A stretch of 60,000 bases of DNA from Nymphaea colorata (taxonomy: Eukaryota; Streptophyta; Magnoliopsida; Nymphaeales; Nymphaeaceae): the NCBI RefSeq assembly GCF_008831285.2, contig NC_045143.1:2429503-2489502 (forward strand). The letters are read 5' to 3'. Below are positions 1 through 13,267 of this stretch, one piece after another. The position numbers and the translations under genes are program-made. The notes beneath the pieces were generated by a model that was given only the letters and a program-made list of their open reading frames with translations, did no database searches and was not told the origin of the DNA. The first letter of the stretch is position 1; the number at the start of each line of letters is the position of its first letter.

Positions 1-742
1 TCCGTGCCCAAATTTCCCCTACAAAATCTGCCGCCTTCCAGCTCTTCCCCGTTTTCAATTCTAGGTGCCAAACTATTACTAAATTTATTATAAAACGTAT
101 AAGCACTTAATAGTCTAGTAGTCAAAAGAAACCATTCTTAATCCTAGTTTCATTTCTTTTACAAAAGTCGTTCTTCGGTGAGTTTAAGAATGGAAATTCT
201 CAAATTCAGGCATGTACCATCGAAAGAAAGCAGTACTAGGTTCCTGACGGCTAAGAGGAAAAAGGAAAGCCAAGACGGAGACTAGTGAGACTCGAAGAGC
301 GCGTCAAGGGAAAAAACAAAAAATAGAACATTAGAATTACTTTGAAATAAAATGCAATTAAAGAGAACATTTAAAACTCTAACAGCTATAATTTTTTACA
401 GAAGAACCTAAACAAAAAGAGCTTAATCAATTGCTTGGCTAGCCATTTTCTGATGTCATTTTCTTAATTGCCTCCTGCCATTAACCATGACAAATTCAAC
501 CCTCAATTTAGATTCGCAGAAAACAACAATCGTTGGTAGGATGAAAAGAAAGGAAACTGGAAAATAACTGCAGAAAACACAAAATTTGCATAGTGTGTTT
601 GAATCACCTTATTGAAGAGACAATCTCACCACACATGCATGTCTATTATAAGTATAATTAGGGAAATTACCTAAACGAAATCTATTTCCTGTTGTCTATA
701 AATCATTCAATCCACCGAAAGAGAGAGAGAAGAGGAACTGAC
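1..742 (-). other. First intron of the GH17 gene (partial)
   Basis: This stretch follows the donor site at 742-741 (minus strand), so it should be intron 1 of the GH17 gene. The next family exon would begin with the conserved sequence around VAVGNEP; I looked for it on the minus strand and did not find it, so the intron appears to run off the left edge. The DNA is AT-rich with no other gene visible. Confidence 0.6.
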
Positions 743-1092
743 TTGATGTTGACGCCCCCACTGTGGAGGAATCTGGTGACATTGGCATTCACCCAGTCCT
801 TAGCCTCGCCATAGCTCTTGGCGATCCTCTCCAGCTGGTTGTTGGGGATGCCCAACATCGCCTCGATGCCTGTCCCAGCTAGCGAGCTGACCGTCCAGTC
901 GTCAGCGTCGAAGAGCTTCACCTTGGTGATTCCGTTATCCTTGAGCATCCGGACGACGATGTCGGGGTTCAGCGGATGCGAGGCCATGGTGCCCCAGTTG
1001 ACGCCGACAACCGCGGAAGCATCAGCAGGGCCGGCGGCCACTGCAAGGGCGAGCATCGATAAGAGGAGGCGGACGTGGCCGGCGCGGGCCAT
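743..1092 (-). CDS. GH17 glucan endo-1,3-beta-glucosidase, exon 1 (partial gene)
   Basis: This is the first coding exon of a plant glycoside hydrolase family 17 beta-1,3-glucanase, an enzyme that hydrolyses callose-type glucans in the cell wall or at plasmodesmata. The exon encodes 116 residues plus two bases. The start MARAGHVRLLL was chosen because it opens a classical signal peptide (hydrophobic core about residues 8-20, likely cleavage near residue 25), followed at once by the mature GH17 N-terminus AVVGVNWGTMASHPLNP. Further family motifs are VKLFDAD and GIEAMLGIPN. The reading frame stays open upstream to 1395, but that part is low-complexity and looks like leader. The exon ends in VNIK at an AA|GTCAGT donor, a usual intron position in this family. 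The sequence resembles the Arabidopsis E-1,3-glucanases that carry a C-terminal X8 domain and GPI anchor; those parts are outside the window, so that placement is inference. The exon is much more GC-rich than its flanks. Confidence 0.87.
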
Positions 1093-1338
1093 GAGGTCGG
1101 CGCCGGAGAGATATGGGAGGGAAGACAGAAGGAGAGGAATTGAAAAACGGGAGGGGAAGAGGTAGATGGAGGAGGCATTTGAGCAGTGATCGGGTTTGGC
1201 GGGGAAGAGGCGGAGGAGTGGGGATCGAAGAGAGTTGTGGGTGTTGGCGAAGGAGGTTGGCTGTTGATGGAGGAAGCGAACAGGCGCGCTCTTCTCCCCG
1301 GAAAACAGGCGCCAGGGGAGGCAGAGCTTTGAATGGTT

Positions 1339-1374
1339 CTCTCTCTCTCTCTCTCTCTCTCTCCCTCTCTCTCT
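1339..1374. repeat. CT/GA microsatellite upstream of the GH17 start
   Basis: A near-perfect CT run (GA on the gene strand) with one CCC interruption lies about 250 bases upstream of the GH17 start codon, in the likely 5' leader or core promoter. GAGA tracts at this position in plant genes can bind BBR/BPC proteins; that role is inferred from position only. Confidence 0.8.
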
Positions 1375-2932
1375 TTTTACCCGTTTGTATTGCATTTTGT
1401 TTTCATTTTGATTTTCATTGCTTATAGTTTCTTGTGACTTCTTGTCACAATTTTAACTATCGAATTTTCAATTTTGTCGGCGGCTCTCTCTCTCTTGTTA
1501 ACTGCAAATACGAAAATTGGAGATAAATTCCAATATTCATATCACATTGAAATATGAGATTCCTTTTGTTCATGAAAATAAAAAAAGATTACAAAACACA
1601 CCTCAACTTGCTTCTGATAATAATAAAGCATACGTCGGCTACCCAGAGGGCTTTTGTAATTTTAAATTTATAAATTTCCTATTGAAAGACACATCTTTCA
1701 GATATGTAAAAATTAATGTATGTGGTATATTTGCATCTCATATCACAAAAAAAAAAAAAACTGTGTATAACATTGTGTGAATCAGTTTAAGGCTTTGTTT
1801 GGATACACCCTTTCAAAAAATGGTTTTTGTCAAAGCCTGGTTTGTAAAACCTTTTTTTTTTAGTTTTGAAAACCTGGTTTTAATGTTTGGGTAACATGAC
1901 AAAAACCAGGTTGAAACACTTTAGAAAACCTGGTTTTTGTTCGGATGACCAAAACTGTATGGTTTCTCTGTGCAGTTACTGGTTGCTGGGGTTGACATGT
2001 AGGAAGTCATTCTTACAACATAAAGAAGAAGAACAAAGCAGGACAGACGAACACATATTAACACATATTTGGACGGAATCTTCACTTTCTTTACCAAACC
2101 GGAGTCCATAGATAATAGATGCACTTGAGGCCAGACTGAAGGCAGATGATAATGTCATCACTTCTTCTAGTTTGAAGATAAGAAAGCGAAAGTACTAAGA
2201 GTTACACTTTTTCTTAACAATTCAAGCAGAAAAAAGAAAAATGGATAAGGGAATCAACTTGCATTTGTGGCCTGCCTGCTTTTCAGCTAGTTAGATTCGA
2301 TCAACTTGTCATTTTTTCCTATATTTGCTTGTGAATCTGCATCTTTTTGAACTTTGAGCACTAGAAAGCTCATAAGTTGAAAATTCTGAAAAATCTTCAG
2401 TGCATGTTTGAGCTTTACAGGTCTTTCGTAGTTCTTATGGTTCTGCAGCAAACCAGCTTAATGGGTATCGTGGACAAATAAGAAGCAGTCTGCTTGCATT
2501 TTCTTTTCTCCCATGAAGTTGTATCACTGTAATAGAATAAGAATTGATCAGCTTGTTGATGAGGCTATGTCACTAGGCTTTGCATTGAGCATGTGTGCCA
2601 ACAACATCTTTGACATTATACTGAATATGATGCTTATGGAAGGTTGACAAATTCCAAATTCCTAAACAACAATCTTGTGTTGACGAGTATATTTAATACT
2701 TTGTTTGATCAGATTCTAAGTTAGGCTACTTGTTAAATTTTAAAGCATAGCACGATATTCATATTCTAAATTGGCAGCTTTACATTTAACCGAACGAACA
2801 TTTTAGACAAGCACCAAGATTTTGCCAGGATAAGCCAACACGAATATAGTAACAGAATTGTCAAAAGCAGTAACTTCTCATAGCCAATGTTGCTGGCTTA
2901 ATGCAGTGAGTTCAAGGCATTTTAACCAGAGT

Positions 2933-3020
2933 GAATTGAATGAGAACTATAAAATTCAAGATTCTCAACTCCATTAGAATTGAATGAGAACTATAAAATT
3001 CAAGATTCTCAACTCCATTA
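2933..3020. repeat. Perfect 2 x 44-bp tandem duplication
   Basis: Two identical 44-base units lie head to tail (2933-2976 and 2977-3020), followed by the first four bases of a third unit. Perfect identity in non-coding AT-rich DNA suggests a recent slippage or unequal-exchange event. Confidence 0.92.
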
Positions 3021-3689
3021 GAATGGGACAGTGGGTCTTCCTAATATTAACTGAATTGCCGAACTATATTTATGTCATCTTAATTTGAATACAATACAAA
3101 AACTTTGTTAGGGACTCAATTGGATGCAACCATGCAGTGTAAGACCTTAATGGGCTCCTGCGTTTCCAACTCATCAAGAATGATGTCTTTAGTAGTTGGA
3201 CTTCTGTACCTGCTACATGCAACACATTTGATTCATAAACTTTATTCAACCTTCATATATTCTAAGTTGCAATTGAGTACTACCTAAAGCTTTGTCATCC
3301 TTTGGTTTGCATGATTTAAGAAGAAAAGTTAGCCGTCTTTACAGAATTCAGGTATTGCTTTACATCTGCAGCAAATGACACAATAGAGCGACTTAAGAAC
3401 AACTTAATGTTGCAGAAAGATCACTTAATGGTAAGTCATGTAGCCTTACAGAGTAGTATGTCATTCGCAATCATCAAGTCCCAGGGGAAATCTATCGCCC
3501 CATGAATCTAATCTAATAAATAGCCAAACCTTGAATGGGGTAGAATAGGGAAGATCTAAAATTGGCAAGAACCCTATATGAAAACACTTTGAATCCGCAG
3601 CAGATTATATATTATGGCCAAGACTTGAGTTTTTTTTTTTAATGTAAAATGACTGAAATACCCTTTGAGTTAGACTATGATAACATGGT

Positions 3690-3716
3690 TTTATGTGTTA
3701 CCAAATAACACATAAA
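3690..3716. repeat. Perfect 11-bp inverted repeat (hairpin)
   Basis: TTTATGTGTTA (3690-3700) and TAACACATAAA (3706-3716) are exact reverse complements separated by five bases. It may be the edge of a small inverted-repeat element. Nothing near it resembles an intrinsic terminator or an miRNA precursor of normal length. Confidence 0.7.
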
Positions 3717-4346
3717 TCATTCTCATTTGAATCAAAGGGTGTTTGATAGAGTTGGAATTTGTTTTGGTAATGTTTGTGAAAATTTTCATCCCGATGCTAA
3801 GTCCTCAAACATTGTAAAAGATTTATACGGCCCCCGTAAAAAATTATTTTATCTCATCAAAATATCCCTTCAAAACCATAGTCAGGTTTTAAACGGCGAA
3901 ATTTTTCTGTTGAAAATCTCAACGAAAAAATCAATATTTTTTTATGAAAGAAAATTTTTACCCTAAATTATGAAAAAGTAGAATAAATGAAAAACTGACA
4001 ACGAATGTAAAAAATAATTTGAGAAAATGATATTTTAGTAATGATATAAACGAAGAGAACAAATTTAATTTAAATTTTAAAATTTGAAGTAAAAAGAACA
4101 TAAAAGTAATGAGAAAGAAACATTATAAAAATGCGAACAAAATGAGAAAAATGCATTTTTAGCTTTTTTATAAAAAATGAGAAAAAACGAGTTTTTTTGT
4201 TTTCATCATTTTAACTTTTTGTTATTTGTTGTGACTATGCTCATAACTTAAAGAAAATACATAAAAAGAGAAAAGCACGGATAGAAAAGTGTCATCTACT
4301 TTCTGCAAATGAAGACGTCCCTTTACCTTTTCTGATTCACAAGTCG

Positions 4347-4521
4347 GATTCATCGTCACACCAATCAAGTTTGATTGCGTCCCATCCTTCAATGCACTTT
4401 ATCCGTTGATGTATGTCGTGTTTGCATTACTTATGAGTGGGATTGATCGTCACACCAATCGGGTTTGATTCTGTCCCATCCTTCGGTGCACTTTATCTGT
4501 TGCTATATGTCGTGTTTGCAT
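4347..4521. repeat. Diverged direct repeat, two 81-base units
   Basis: Units 4347-4427 and 4441-4521 share long words such as TCGTCACACCAATC, GTCCCATCCTTC, GCACTTTATC and TGTCGTGTTTGCAT, with scattered substitutions. The period is 94 bases with a 13-base unmatched spacer. The function is unknown. Confidence 0.85.
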
Positions 4522-4941
4522 CCTACTGGCCGTCAAGCTAACATTTACTTCGTCAATTCTAATTGGTGCGATTCCGAATCTCCGTATTGTGATTGCAGAT
4601 CGGAATCAGACAACTGATGAATAGTCCATAGATTTCAAAACATGAGCGATGAAGATCCGCAAATATAGAACATTCCTGTTCCAATTTAAACTAAAGCAAC
4701 CTGTGAAAGTTATCCCAATAAATACTAAACAATGTTTATGTACATAACTAATTGTATACCCCTACTTTACTATTCCACATATTAAAACCCATGCTGCATA
4801 TTAAAAACCATATATTTAAGGTCAGATGAGGGAGTGATCTGATCTTAAATCTAATCTATGAATTTGAAATCTTAAGACCTCATATCACTTTGGATTTCAG
4901 ATTGACGGTGGAACAAACACAACCTATTGGTAGATAAAACC

Positions 4942-5180
4942 AAGGAGGCGTTTGATGGCTTCTAATTTTAAATCATGATTGGCACACGTTTATTGACGAG
5001 GCAAAAGTTAAAGCTCAAGGTTCTGAAACTAAAAATTTAAGGTTAGAATAAGTATCGTGGTTGAGATCCTCGTTTTACTTATTGCAATAACATGATTTTT
5101 GAGAAATAGTATCTAAAGTCTATAATCTCCTAGATGTCCAAGATTATATCACACTAGATCGAAAGTAATCAAACGCCCTT
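4942..5180. mobile_element. MITE-like element (about 239 bp)
   Basis: The left end AAGGAGGCGTTTGATGGCTT (4942-4961) and the reverse complement of the right end, AAGGGCGTTTGATTACTTTC (5180-5161), form imperfect terminal inverted repeats around a shared GGCGTTTGAT core. The interior is AT-rich and non-coding, as expected of a non-autonomous DNA transposon. I could not define a target-site duplication. A relative with similar ends lies at 48486-48740. Confidence 0.5.
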
Positions 5181-5759
5181 AAGACTCTTATTTTTTTGAA
5201 AACATTCAAAATACAGTATACATATCTGATTTACATATATATTTTTTTAATCTAATGAATTTTAGCATTTTAGATCGACTTGTACAATTGAATTGCTTGT
5301 ATCGATCAAAAGTTTTTAAAACAGCATAGGATAAGGTAAACTGAAATATATGAATCAATTTTTTACCATGGTTGCTGAAGAGTAAATTGATTATAATTTT
5401 TCATAAAATTTATCAAAAACTGCAACCTCTTTGGACTAGATCATGGAAAGGAACCGCGTTCACGAAAAGTTGTACATTTAGAGTAGAGGTAATTTACAAC
5501 CACAATTGATAAAGAAGGGTTGTAAATGGAAAAAAATATCAAGTAAAGGTCGGTAAAGAAAAAAGGCAAGCCCGGTAAAGAAATGCGAAGAGGACGCGCG
5601 AGAACTAGAAGGCCCCGTCTAGCCCCTGCGAAGAAGGTTATAACCGTCACTGACCGTAAAGATTATGCCCTTTTATGGTTGACCAAAATTTGAGGTCGAT
5701 CTCTGTCAAATTATGTGGCCCCAAGGAACGCTGCTACGGAAGAGAAGAAACCGAAGTCG

Positions 5760-5920
5760 GACGACCTGCTACGTGAAATACCTGTTATACCCATGAGGCG
5801 CCTTCTCATTCTTCCCCTCTCCTTCCTCCACACAGCGACGCGTGACATTTCCTCTCGCTCCCATTCTTTCGATATCACTGTCGAGCGCTTTGCTTTCTCT
5901 GTTCTGCGGTTGTCTTTCAG
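5760..5920 (+). other. Probable 5'UTR exon of the spatacsin gene
   Basis: A GC-richer block ends in CTTTCAG|GTATGT at 5920/5921, a strong donor. The matching acceptor GTTGCAG lies at 7412-7418, twelve bases before the spatacsin start codon, so a leader intron of 5921-7418 is likely. The left boundary (transcription start) is a guess. If the transcript includes 5793, an ATG there opens an upstream reading frame that would cross the splice and end inside the main coding sequence in another frame. Confidence 0.55.
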
Positions 5921-7418
5921 GTATGTTGCTTCTTCCCGCTAGTTCCCAAATTAGGGCTTATTTTTATCTGTTTAGGGGATGGACTTGGTGCATGGCAGTT
6001 CCTTACTGTGGATTCAGTGGGACTCTTCCGCTAACCTACTGTGCTTTAAATGAAAGGTTCGATGCGCGAGATTGAGAAGTTTCCTCGATCTTGGTTCTCG
6101 GTCGTTTGGAGAATTTGCTTGTTAGTTTCGTCGTTCCGTTTGTTTGTTTGGTTTTTTCGGGTTGCGATCATTTAGCGGTCCTATGGTGCGCAAGTGCGTG
6201 GTTTTGCCTGGCGCGCAAGTGCGCAAATAACCATATCCTTGGAGTTTGGCGTTGAACCGTTTCATCGGCTTCGTAGATACGGGAGGGGGAAGATCGATAT
6301 GTTGTTGGCTTCGTACGTAGTTACTCTTTGGTTTGAGATTGTGGTGGCTTTAGGATAATCGGTTTTTGCCTGTAATTATGTAACTATGTTTTTTTGGTTT
6401 GACTGAGGCTGAATTGGTGGATGATCACATGGTGCAAGATTGTTTGGAATCGAGCTATCTGATGCTGGTATTGAATCGTTCGATCAGTTTCAATGGGGAG
6501 GGTGGTCGACTTATGAATTAATTAATTAATTAATTATTTTTTTTGGGGGGTTGGTGTTGGTTCTTGATAGAATTATGGAATATGAAATGCACGCCTTTTG
6601 GTTTGTTAGGTTGTTGCTAACTGCGGCAGAATTGATAATTTAATAACCGAAGCGCATAAGTTGCAACTCTTTCAACGATTCAACAAGGGATAAATATGAA
6701 GGACAAAAAAACTCATGAAATTTTTCTTCACCCATGAAAAGGAATTTTCAAACCAAACTTGGGTGAGAAAGGCTATGAAGGAGCTTCTTGGTTACTTGAA
6801 TTATTGGGATTATTTGTGAGTAGCCATTAGCTATGATAGTCAGTGAGTTACCTCTTCCTCAGAGAAGATAGAGACACTTCATCATAACATTCCTATCTGC
6901 ACAGGCATCCGGAGGCATATGCGTTATGTTAATATGTCAAATTGCTTTTGGCCTCTAAAATTTTCAACTTCTGAGGAATAAACATCCGTCCATTAATTCT
7001 CCTTGTTTTTCTTGTTCAAGTTTCTATCTCCAAGATGCTTTTGTGCAAAATGCCACTAAATTGCTCTAATACAATGACAACCATCGTCATTGTTGTTTGT
7101 CTCCAATCTTGTTAATCAAAAGACTACTTGTGTTGTATGCTACTCCAGTGAACTGCTTATGATCATGGAAGTCTTTGATCACACAATCTTGTTCTAGATT
7201 TTCTTAATTGTTATAAATTCCACTTGCTAAGTGGCAAATATAAGCTTGTTGTCTGTTTCTTCTAGATTCTCTCAGACTGTTAGGACATGGAAAGTAGGCT
7301 AACCTTTTTTTGATTAGCTTGGGATTTCTTCATCTGAAGCCTCGTATTCCCCTGTAAATTTAAAAAGTCCAATCAACTTGATGTGTTTGTGGTTCTGCTA
7401 ATGTTGCTTCTGTTGCAG
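5921..7418 (+). other. Leader intron of the spatacsin gene
   Basis: About 1.5 kb without coding potential between the inferred donor and the acceptor just upstream of the start codon. It is T-rich as plant introns usually are and contains a TTAA-rich run near 6516-6540. Long 5'UTR introns can raise expression in plants; nothing here proves that role. Confidence 0.5.
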
Positions 7419-7429
7419 GCGTTGTTGGA

Positions 7430-10400
7430 ATGGTTATGCCTTTGAAACGTGAGGAGGGTCCAGCTGTCCTACAGTTGCAAAGGTGGAATGTAGGACACCT
7501 AGATTTATCACAATTCAATGAAGCTTCTATTTCTCCAACACGTGAGCTTCTATTGTTGCTGTCTCATCAATGTGAGGCATTATTTTTTCCTTTGACTTCA
7601 ATTAAGTCATCAAAGAGGTCTCCACAACTTTCCATATCAGCAGGATCAGTTTTTTCTTTGCATCCTGAGTCAGTTTTGCATTCCAGTAAGATTTACCCTC
7701 CTCTATGCTCAACTAATTTACCTCTTCAGACTGCAGAAAGTTTAGTTTGATTTATAATATTCAGGTACCAAACTTGCATTAATCATGCAATATTCTGTTT
7801 CCAGGTGAAGACGGTTCTAATCTATACCCTGTAATTTCTGATGTCAAATCACATGCCTGGGGCTGTTCTGGTGATATATACAGTAGCAACAGCAGTTCAG
7901 CTTTCAAGGACATCCTTTTTGTGTCTGGTAGCCATGGTGTCACTGTCCATGCTTTTTGCTGCTTGGACCAAAGAAATGAATCCACAGTGTCAACTTCTGA
8001 TAGTGGCTCTTCAAATGGGAAGTGGGTTGAGTGGTGCAACAATAATCAAAATAATGAAACAGATGAAGGAAATGGAGATTCTAATACTGAATATCCAGAT
8101 TCAAAAAGCAAAAGTTGGTTAAAAACATTCTTTATGGATGTTGAAACGATTCAAACAGAAGGAAATCTTATCATCAAGTATCCTGAGAAATCAACATTTC
8201 CGTGCTCTGTGGAGGTGGTGTCATTCAGTTTGTTTAAAAATGCTTCAACACTTTTGAGATTCCTTCGCAAATCCACTGGTGCATTAAACAGAGAAGCAAA
8301 GACGATAGAGGAGGTGATCAAAGATCCAGTTAGTGATGGTGTAGCTTCTCCTAGAAATTTGAGTGAATCTTCTGAATTTGATTCATCTATTCAGGGCAAT
8401 TCCCTGTTTCAGAGCTTGCAATGTAATTATTGCAGAATATTTTCAAGTGCTTCTAATCACTTAATTGGGTTGGTTTTGACAACAATAGAGCCTCTTCTTA
8501 TGGACATGAATGGAAGTGATATGAAGTGTGAGAGCCAGATTTCAGTGGTCATTGCTGCCTTGTATCCATGGGGAATAAAGTGTGTTTGCTCGGTGGTGCT
8601 TCCACTTTATTGTCATAATCTGAGGCCAGAGCGTGAATGGGTGGATTTTCAATTTTCAGGGAATCTTCTCCTTTGCTTGAATATGAAAGGTCTCATCTTT
8701 CTTTGGGAGGCAACATCAGGAAAACTTGTTACCCAAGTTGATATATTGTGGAGGTGTGGAATAAATCTCAGGCCAATGGCATGGTTGCACGAGAAAGAGG
8801 TGTCAAATCATTTTGACAAATTTTCTTCAGTAAGGAATGAAGTAAAAAGTCAACCATGTGGGGACATTGAAGAGGGGGCATCCTTCAACAAAAATGTGAA
8901 TGATACAAAACGAGAATTCAGAAAGTTGTTAGTGGCTTCAAACTCTATGCTGCTTGCTGCTGTAGATATTTGTGGATTTGTGTATGTTATTTCAACTAAG
9001 GAGTGCATTTTGCAGAAGTACAATGAACTTGTGCCTCAGTTTAATGACTATAATGCTGGTTTATTTGCAAATTGGAAAATTGCTGGTTCAGATATAGTTC
9101 GTCAAAGGCACTTCTTTGATCTTTGGGGGGGCGGCAGATCAAATGATTCATCCTTTCTAATCGAAGGTTCATCATTTACATATTTTCAAGAAGATGCAAG
9201 GCCAAGTAAGAGACAAAAAAGACAAACTCAAGTAATGAGCAACAAATTTGGTTCATATTTTGATGACAATTTGACGAATTTGCAGTATAAAGACCAGTAT
9301 TCCTCCTGTGAGCAATCATGTACTCGTAGAGTACATCTTCCTGCATATCGGGCTGATGTGAGTGATGTTATTTCTCTAACTCCTTTTGGAATTACTCGAC
9401 TTATAAAAAATTCTGAGAAGTCTTACAGTGTAACACATGCAAGCCTACAAGTTGCTTCAACCATGTGTGATGACTTTCTCTGTGGGATGAATTTCTGCTC
9501 AGCAGCCTCAGTCAACCTGGAGAAAGATCTGTCATTCAATGGTCAAGTTATCGGTTGCTGTTTTCTGGGATGCTTATATTTGGTAGCAGAAGGAGGTCTC
9601 TCAGTTGTTCTTCCTTCAGTTTCCTTTCCATTAGATCTCACTCTGGAATTGATCAGATATTGGCATCCTACAGTAGATTCTAGCTGTAGACACCCGACAA
9701 AAGATCTGCTGTTTATTGGAAGTTGCAGAAACCATTTTCGGCCTTGGCAGATGGAGGTCGTAGATAGAACACTAGTGTATGAAGGACCTGTGGAAGCAGA
9801 TCGTGTATGCATTGAAAATGGTGAGTCTAGTTTCTTGGCATATATAGTTGTTGCTTGTGGCTAGGCTGCTGCATAATTAATTATCTGTCTGATGTAGTAA
9901 CAAGTGATAGTTTGCAGCAATTTATGAAATCTTTCTCACTTGAGAGTTTTTTGTAGTCTATCAATAATTCATGTGGTATCACTTCATTGTACAATTAATT
10001 GTAACTTCTGGTTTTCAAATCGAGTAGTAGACAAAGTATTCACTTATAAAATTCGTTCTTCATTGTTTCACCACTAGTTCAAAAGTTTGCAATACATAAT
10101 ATATGCTTCTCTCTTTTGGAAGCACTGGGTTATTCCTAAGTGCAAGGGCCATTTTGCGGTTTTACCTTACCAACAGGAAAGCCCGTGCTATTTTTATTTG
10201 AGTTAAAAAGTAATTTTTATAAAGATCTGTGTCAAGTTGTATGTGGCTCCAGAATGTAATTGAATTTATCAGAATAGATTGATTTTTTCAAGAGCAAAAT
10301 TGTACAAGAGTAGACATGTTACATGGGGAATCACATGTCATATTTAACCATGTGCATTCGGGTTTACCTCTTAAGGGACAAAAGAAGGGGATGCAACTGT

Positions 10401-13236
10401 ACATATGGAAACACGTTATAAGTTACAAAATGAAGGCATAGATAAAGAACACTGAGAAACTGAAGGCTAGAGGGTTAGACTATTTAAGGATATGAAACAA
10501 ACTGAAATGAGTAATTATATTATTTTACTTATGATATTCCTAGTAGCTAAAACCAAACAAAAAGCAGAGCGCTGATTTAGGAGCCAAAAATTTCTAGTGC
10601 CAAATGTTCAAGAAACTTGTACTTTTTGAGTAGAAGCTTGATTCTATTGCTTCATAGATGATGTGAAACACATTTTTATGTGACCATAATACATGTATTG
10701 GATCATGCCGTTATTAGGAGAATCTATTTTCGTTGGGCCTTTTAAATAGTACAAGTTAGGAACCACATGACTCTTATCTTTAGATTTCTTTTTAGAGGCA
10801 TTTTCATCAATGCAAATAAATAGATTACAGATATAACTTTTTTTGGGTAAGAAGAGCAAAAGTGCAAAACTGTTGATATTATTTTACTAAATTCAATGAA
10901 AATGATGTTTTTTGGTGTATAAGAAAAGCTTTAGAATCATGTTTCTCTTTCTCATGCTTCAAAAGCATTGTACAAACTGGTATTGTCCTAACTCCAATTT
11001 ACTGCTCCAGCCTCCATATAGCTTCTTTTATCCAATCATGTACTTGGATTCATCTGCTACTGAGCACTTCAAAAATTTACTGTTCCTTTCTCCAAGTGGG
11101 CTTAGTATGCTGAAATGGTTCAACTGGTTCCAATTTGTATTAGGTGGCTTATATGTTGGTCTATTACATTACGCAGGTTGGACTGTAAAAGTTGCTCGAA
11201 TGCGTCGGTTGGAATTGGCCCTAGATTATTTGAAATCGGATGAGATTGAAAAGTAAGGTTTTTGTGTTTCCCAGTAACCATATGCTGTGTAGTTTTTAAC
11301 CTTTTAACAACCTTTGTGTTACGAGTCCAACTTATCTACATCTTAATCATCTTTTCTCCTATTTTGTGGTTAGGAAAATTTTGAATTTTGAATTTCTTCT
11401 TCCATGCGCATATTTCTTAGTGAGACTGAACTATATAGTCATCAGGGTCATGTGGTGGCCTAGAGACAAGGTGGGACTGATTGGGCCTAGGCAGTTCTAG
11501 GTGGTGTGTAAAATATAAAACCAAAAAGAAAAGAAAATGAAAAGCAACAATTATGATATGTATGTTTGGAACACGTATATCAGAACATAATTCACAATTT
11601 TATAACATGCATTAATAACACAAGACAAAATTGAAGAAGTATAGGCATAATGATTTAACAACATTACAAACTAAATATCTAATGAATTGACACTAAGAAC
11701 TTTACAGACTACAAATCAACTAACACGAAAAATCTGACCAATGTACCATATTAACAGATGGATATAATCACCTAACTTTAGCAAATACCCAAACTTGCCT
11801 AATTTGCCAGAAGAACTGAAACATCTAATTGAAAAGATGGCACCAAGAGGGATTACAGTGGAAAGGTAAAAGAAGAAATGGAAAGGAAGAGGGGAAGGAA
11901 AGAGGAATAGGTCGAACAAAGGAGAATAAGGGTTGTAAAGAAAAAGAAAAGGGTGAGGGTTCACAAACAAGAAGAAGAAAAGGGAAAGAAAAATGGAAAG
12001 TGTGATGAGGGCATATGCTAGGCCAAAAGAAGGAAAGCAATGAAGAAAAAAACAGATGTGAAGGGACTTTATCCTCCTTTTCATTGTTTTACTAAGAATT
12101 GCATTTCTGTCTGCACAAATAGGCATTAGCCACATAGTGGCTGAGGTGTGTTTGGGTGCACTAAGTAAGGGCCTAGGGGAGCCAATTGTTCGGGTCACCT
12201 AGGTCCACTAAGCCTAGGTGGCCAAGTTCGCCTAGCTAGCCTAGGGAGCCTAAATGCTAAGTCACATGGGTACTGCATTTTGAAAGACATACCTGTGTTG
12301 GTATGGCAATTCTGGGCATTACTTCTAGGGTTAGGTATTTCATGATTCATTTCTGGATCAGAGCCAGATCTGACCCAAACCCTAACTTTATTGCTTATTA
12401 TGGATCGTGAACTTTTTTTTTACCATTAATTGTGATTGCTTGTGTATGTATTTGTAAACTATTTTTACTGGAATTGTAGATCATCTCATCATCATGATGG
12501 AATAGGAGTGCACTCTGATTTTATTTTGCATGAATATTTGTAGATCATGATTTTATGTGTGTATATATGTGTTATATATGTATATTTGTTTAGCCATACC
12601 CATGTACCCCTCATTTTATGGAACTGTCCTTGTACCTTCCTGCACCTGTACTATGTTACCTAGCCTAGGCATATGCAGGTAAGCTTTCAAGTAGACAGTG
12701 TTGTGCTAAAAAGTGATATTAAGAAGAAAAGAATGTTCCTCACTAGCTTTTACGTGCAAATTTTTATTTTGACTGTATTTATATGTATGTGTGGGTGTAT
12801 GCATGCATCTATGTATTTATGTATTTATTTAAAGAGTACTCCCTTATTGAGATTGGTTTTTCAAGTTCCTTCCCTTCCCTAGGATCCACAGATCCTAGGA
12901 TGGGATCATGGGAAGCATAGTTGTTAAAAAAGAAAAGGAAGGAAAGGGGAGAAAGAAAAAGTAGGTGAGAGAGTAAGAGGGGAAAGAATGGTTGAGAAAA
13001 TCAGCCCCAAATGGGACACATTGAACGTTAAAGTAAAACCAGTCCTTTCCCTCCCTAGAATCCACCGATCCTAGGGAGGATAGTTGTGAAAAGGAAAAAG
13101 GGAAAAAAGAAGAAGGGAGGAGAGAGAAAAAGGAGGTGAATCGGGTGATAGAGTACAAGAGAAAAGAGGGATTGAAAAAGCCAGTTTGGCAGTTCCAAAT
13201 GGGACCAGTTGAACCTATTTAATATTTACTATTTAC

Positions 13237-13267
<31 letters not shown>

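Larger units (their letters stand above)
1400..5700. other. Intergenic region between GH17 and spatacsin genes
   Basis: About 4.3 kb of AT-rich DNA between two divergently transcribed genes. Every open frame is short, and none resembles a known protein on either strand. It holds the short repeats listed separately. A block near 1790-1950 repeats AAAACCTGGTTTT-like words in both orientations and starts with TTTGTTTGGATAC, which resembles the end of a plant DNA transposon, but I could not find a matching second end. Confidence 0.6.

Noticed and set aside
1095-1395. N-terminal extension of the GH17 frame upstream of residue MARAG
   Set aside because: The frame is open, but it is translated microsatellite and low-complexity sequence, and it would bury a good signal peptide.
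818-1427. Plus-strand and alternate minus-strand open frames across the GH17 exon
   Set aside because: They are GC-rich shadows of the GH17 coding strand with no family resemblance.
9543-9812. Minus-strand open frame inside spatacsin exon 2
   Set aside because: It is antisense to well-conserved spatacsin coding sequence and shows no independent motif.
11716-12198. 160-codon minus-strand open frame in a spatacsin intron
   Set aside because: It is Phe/Leu/Pro/Ser-rich because it reads the complement of a purine-rich tract, and it has no start context or family match.
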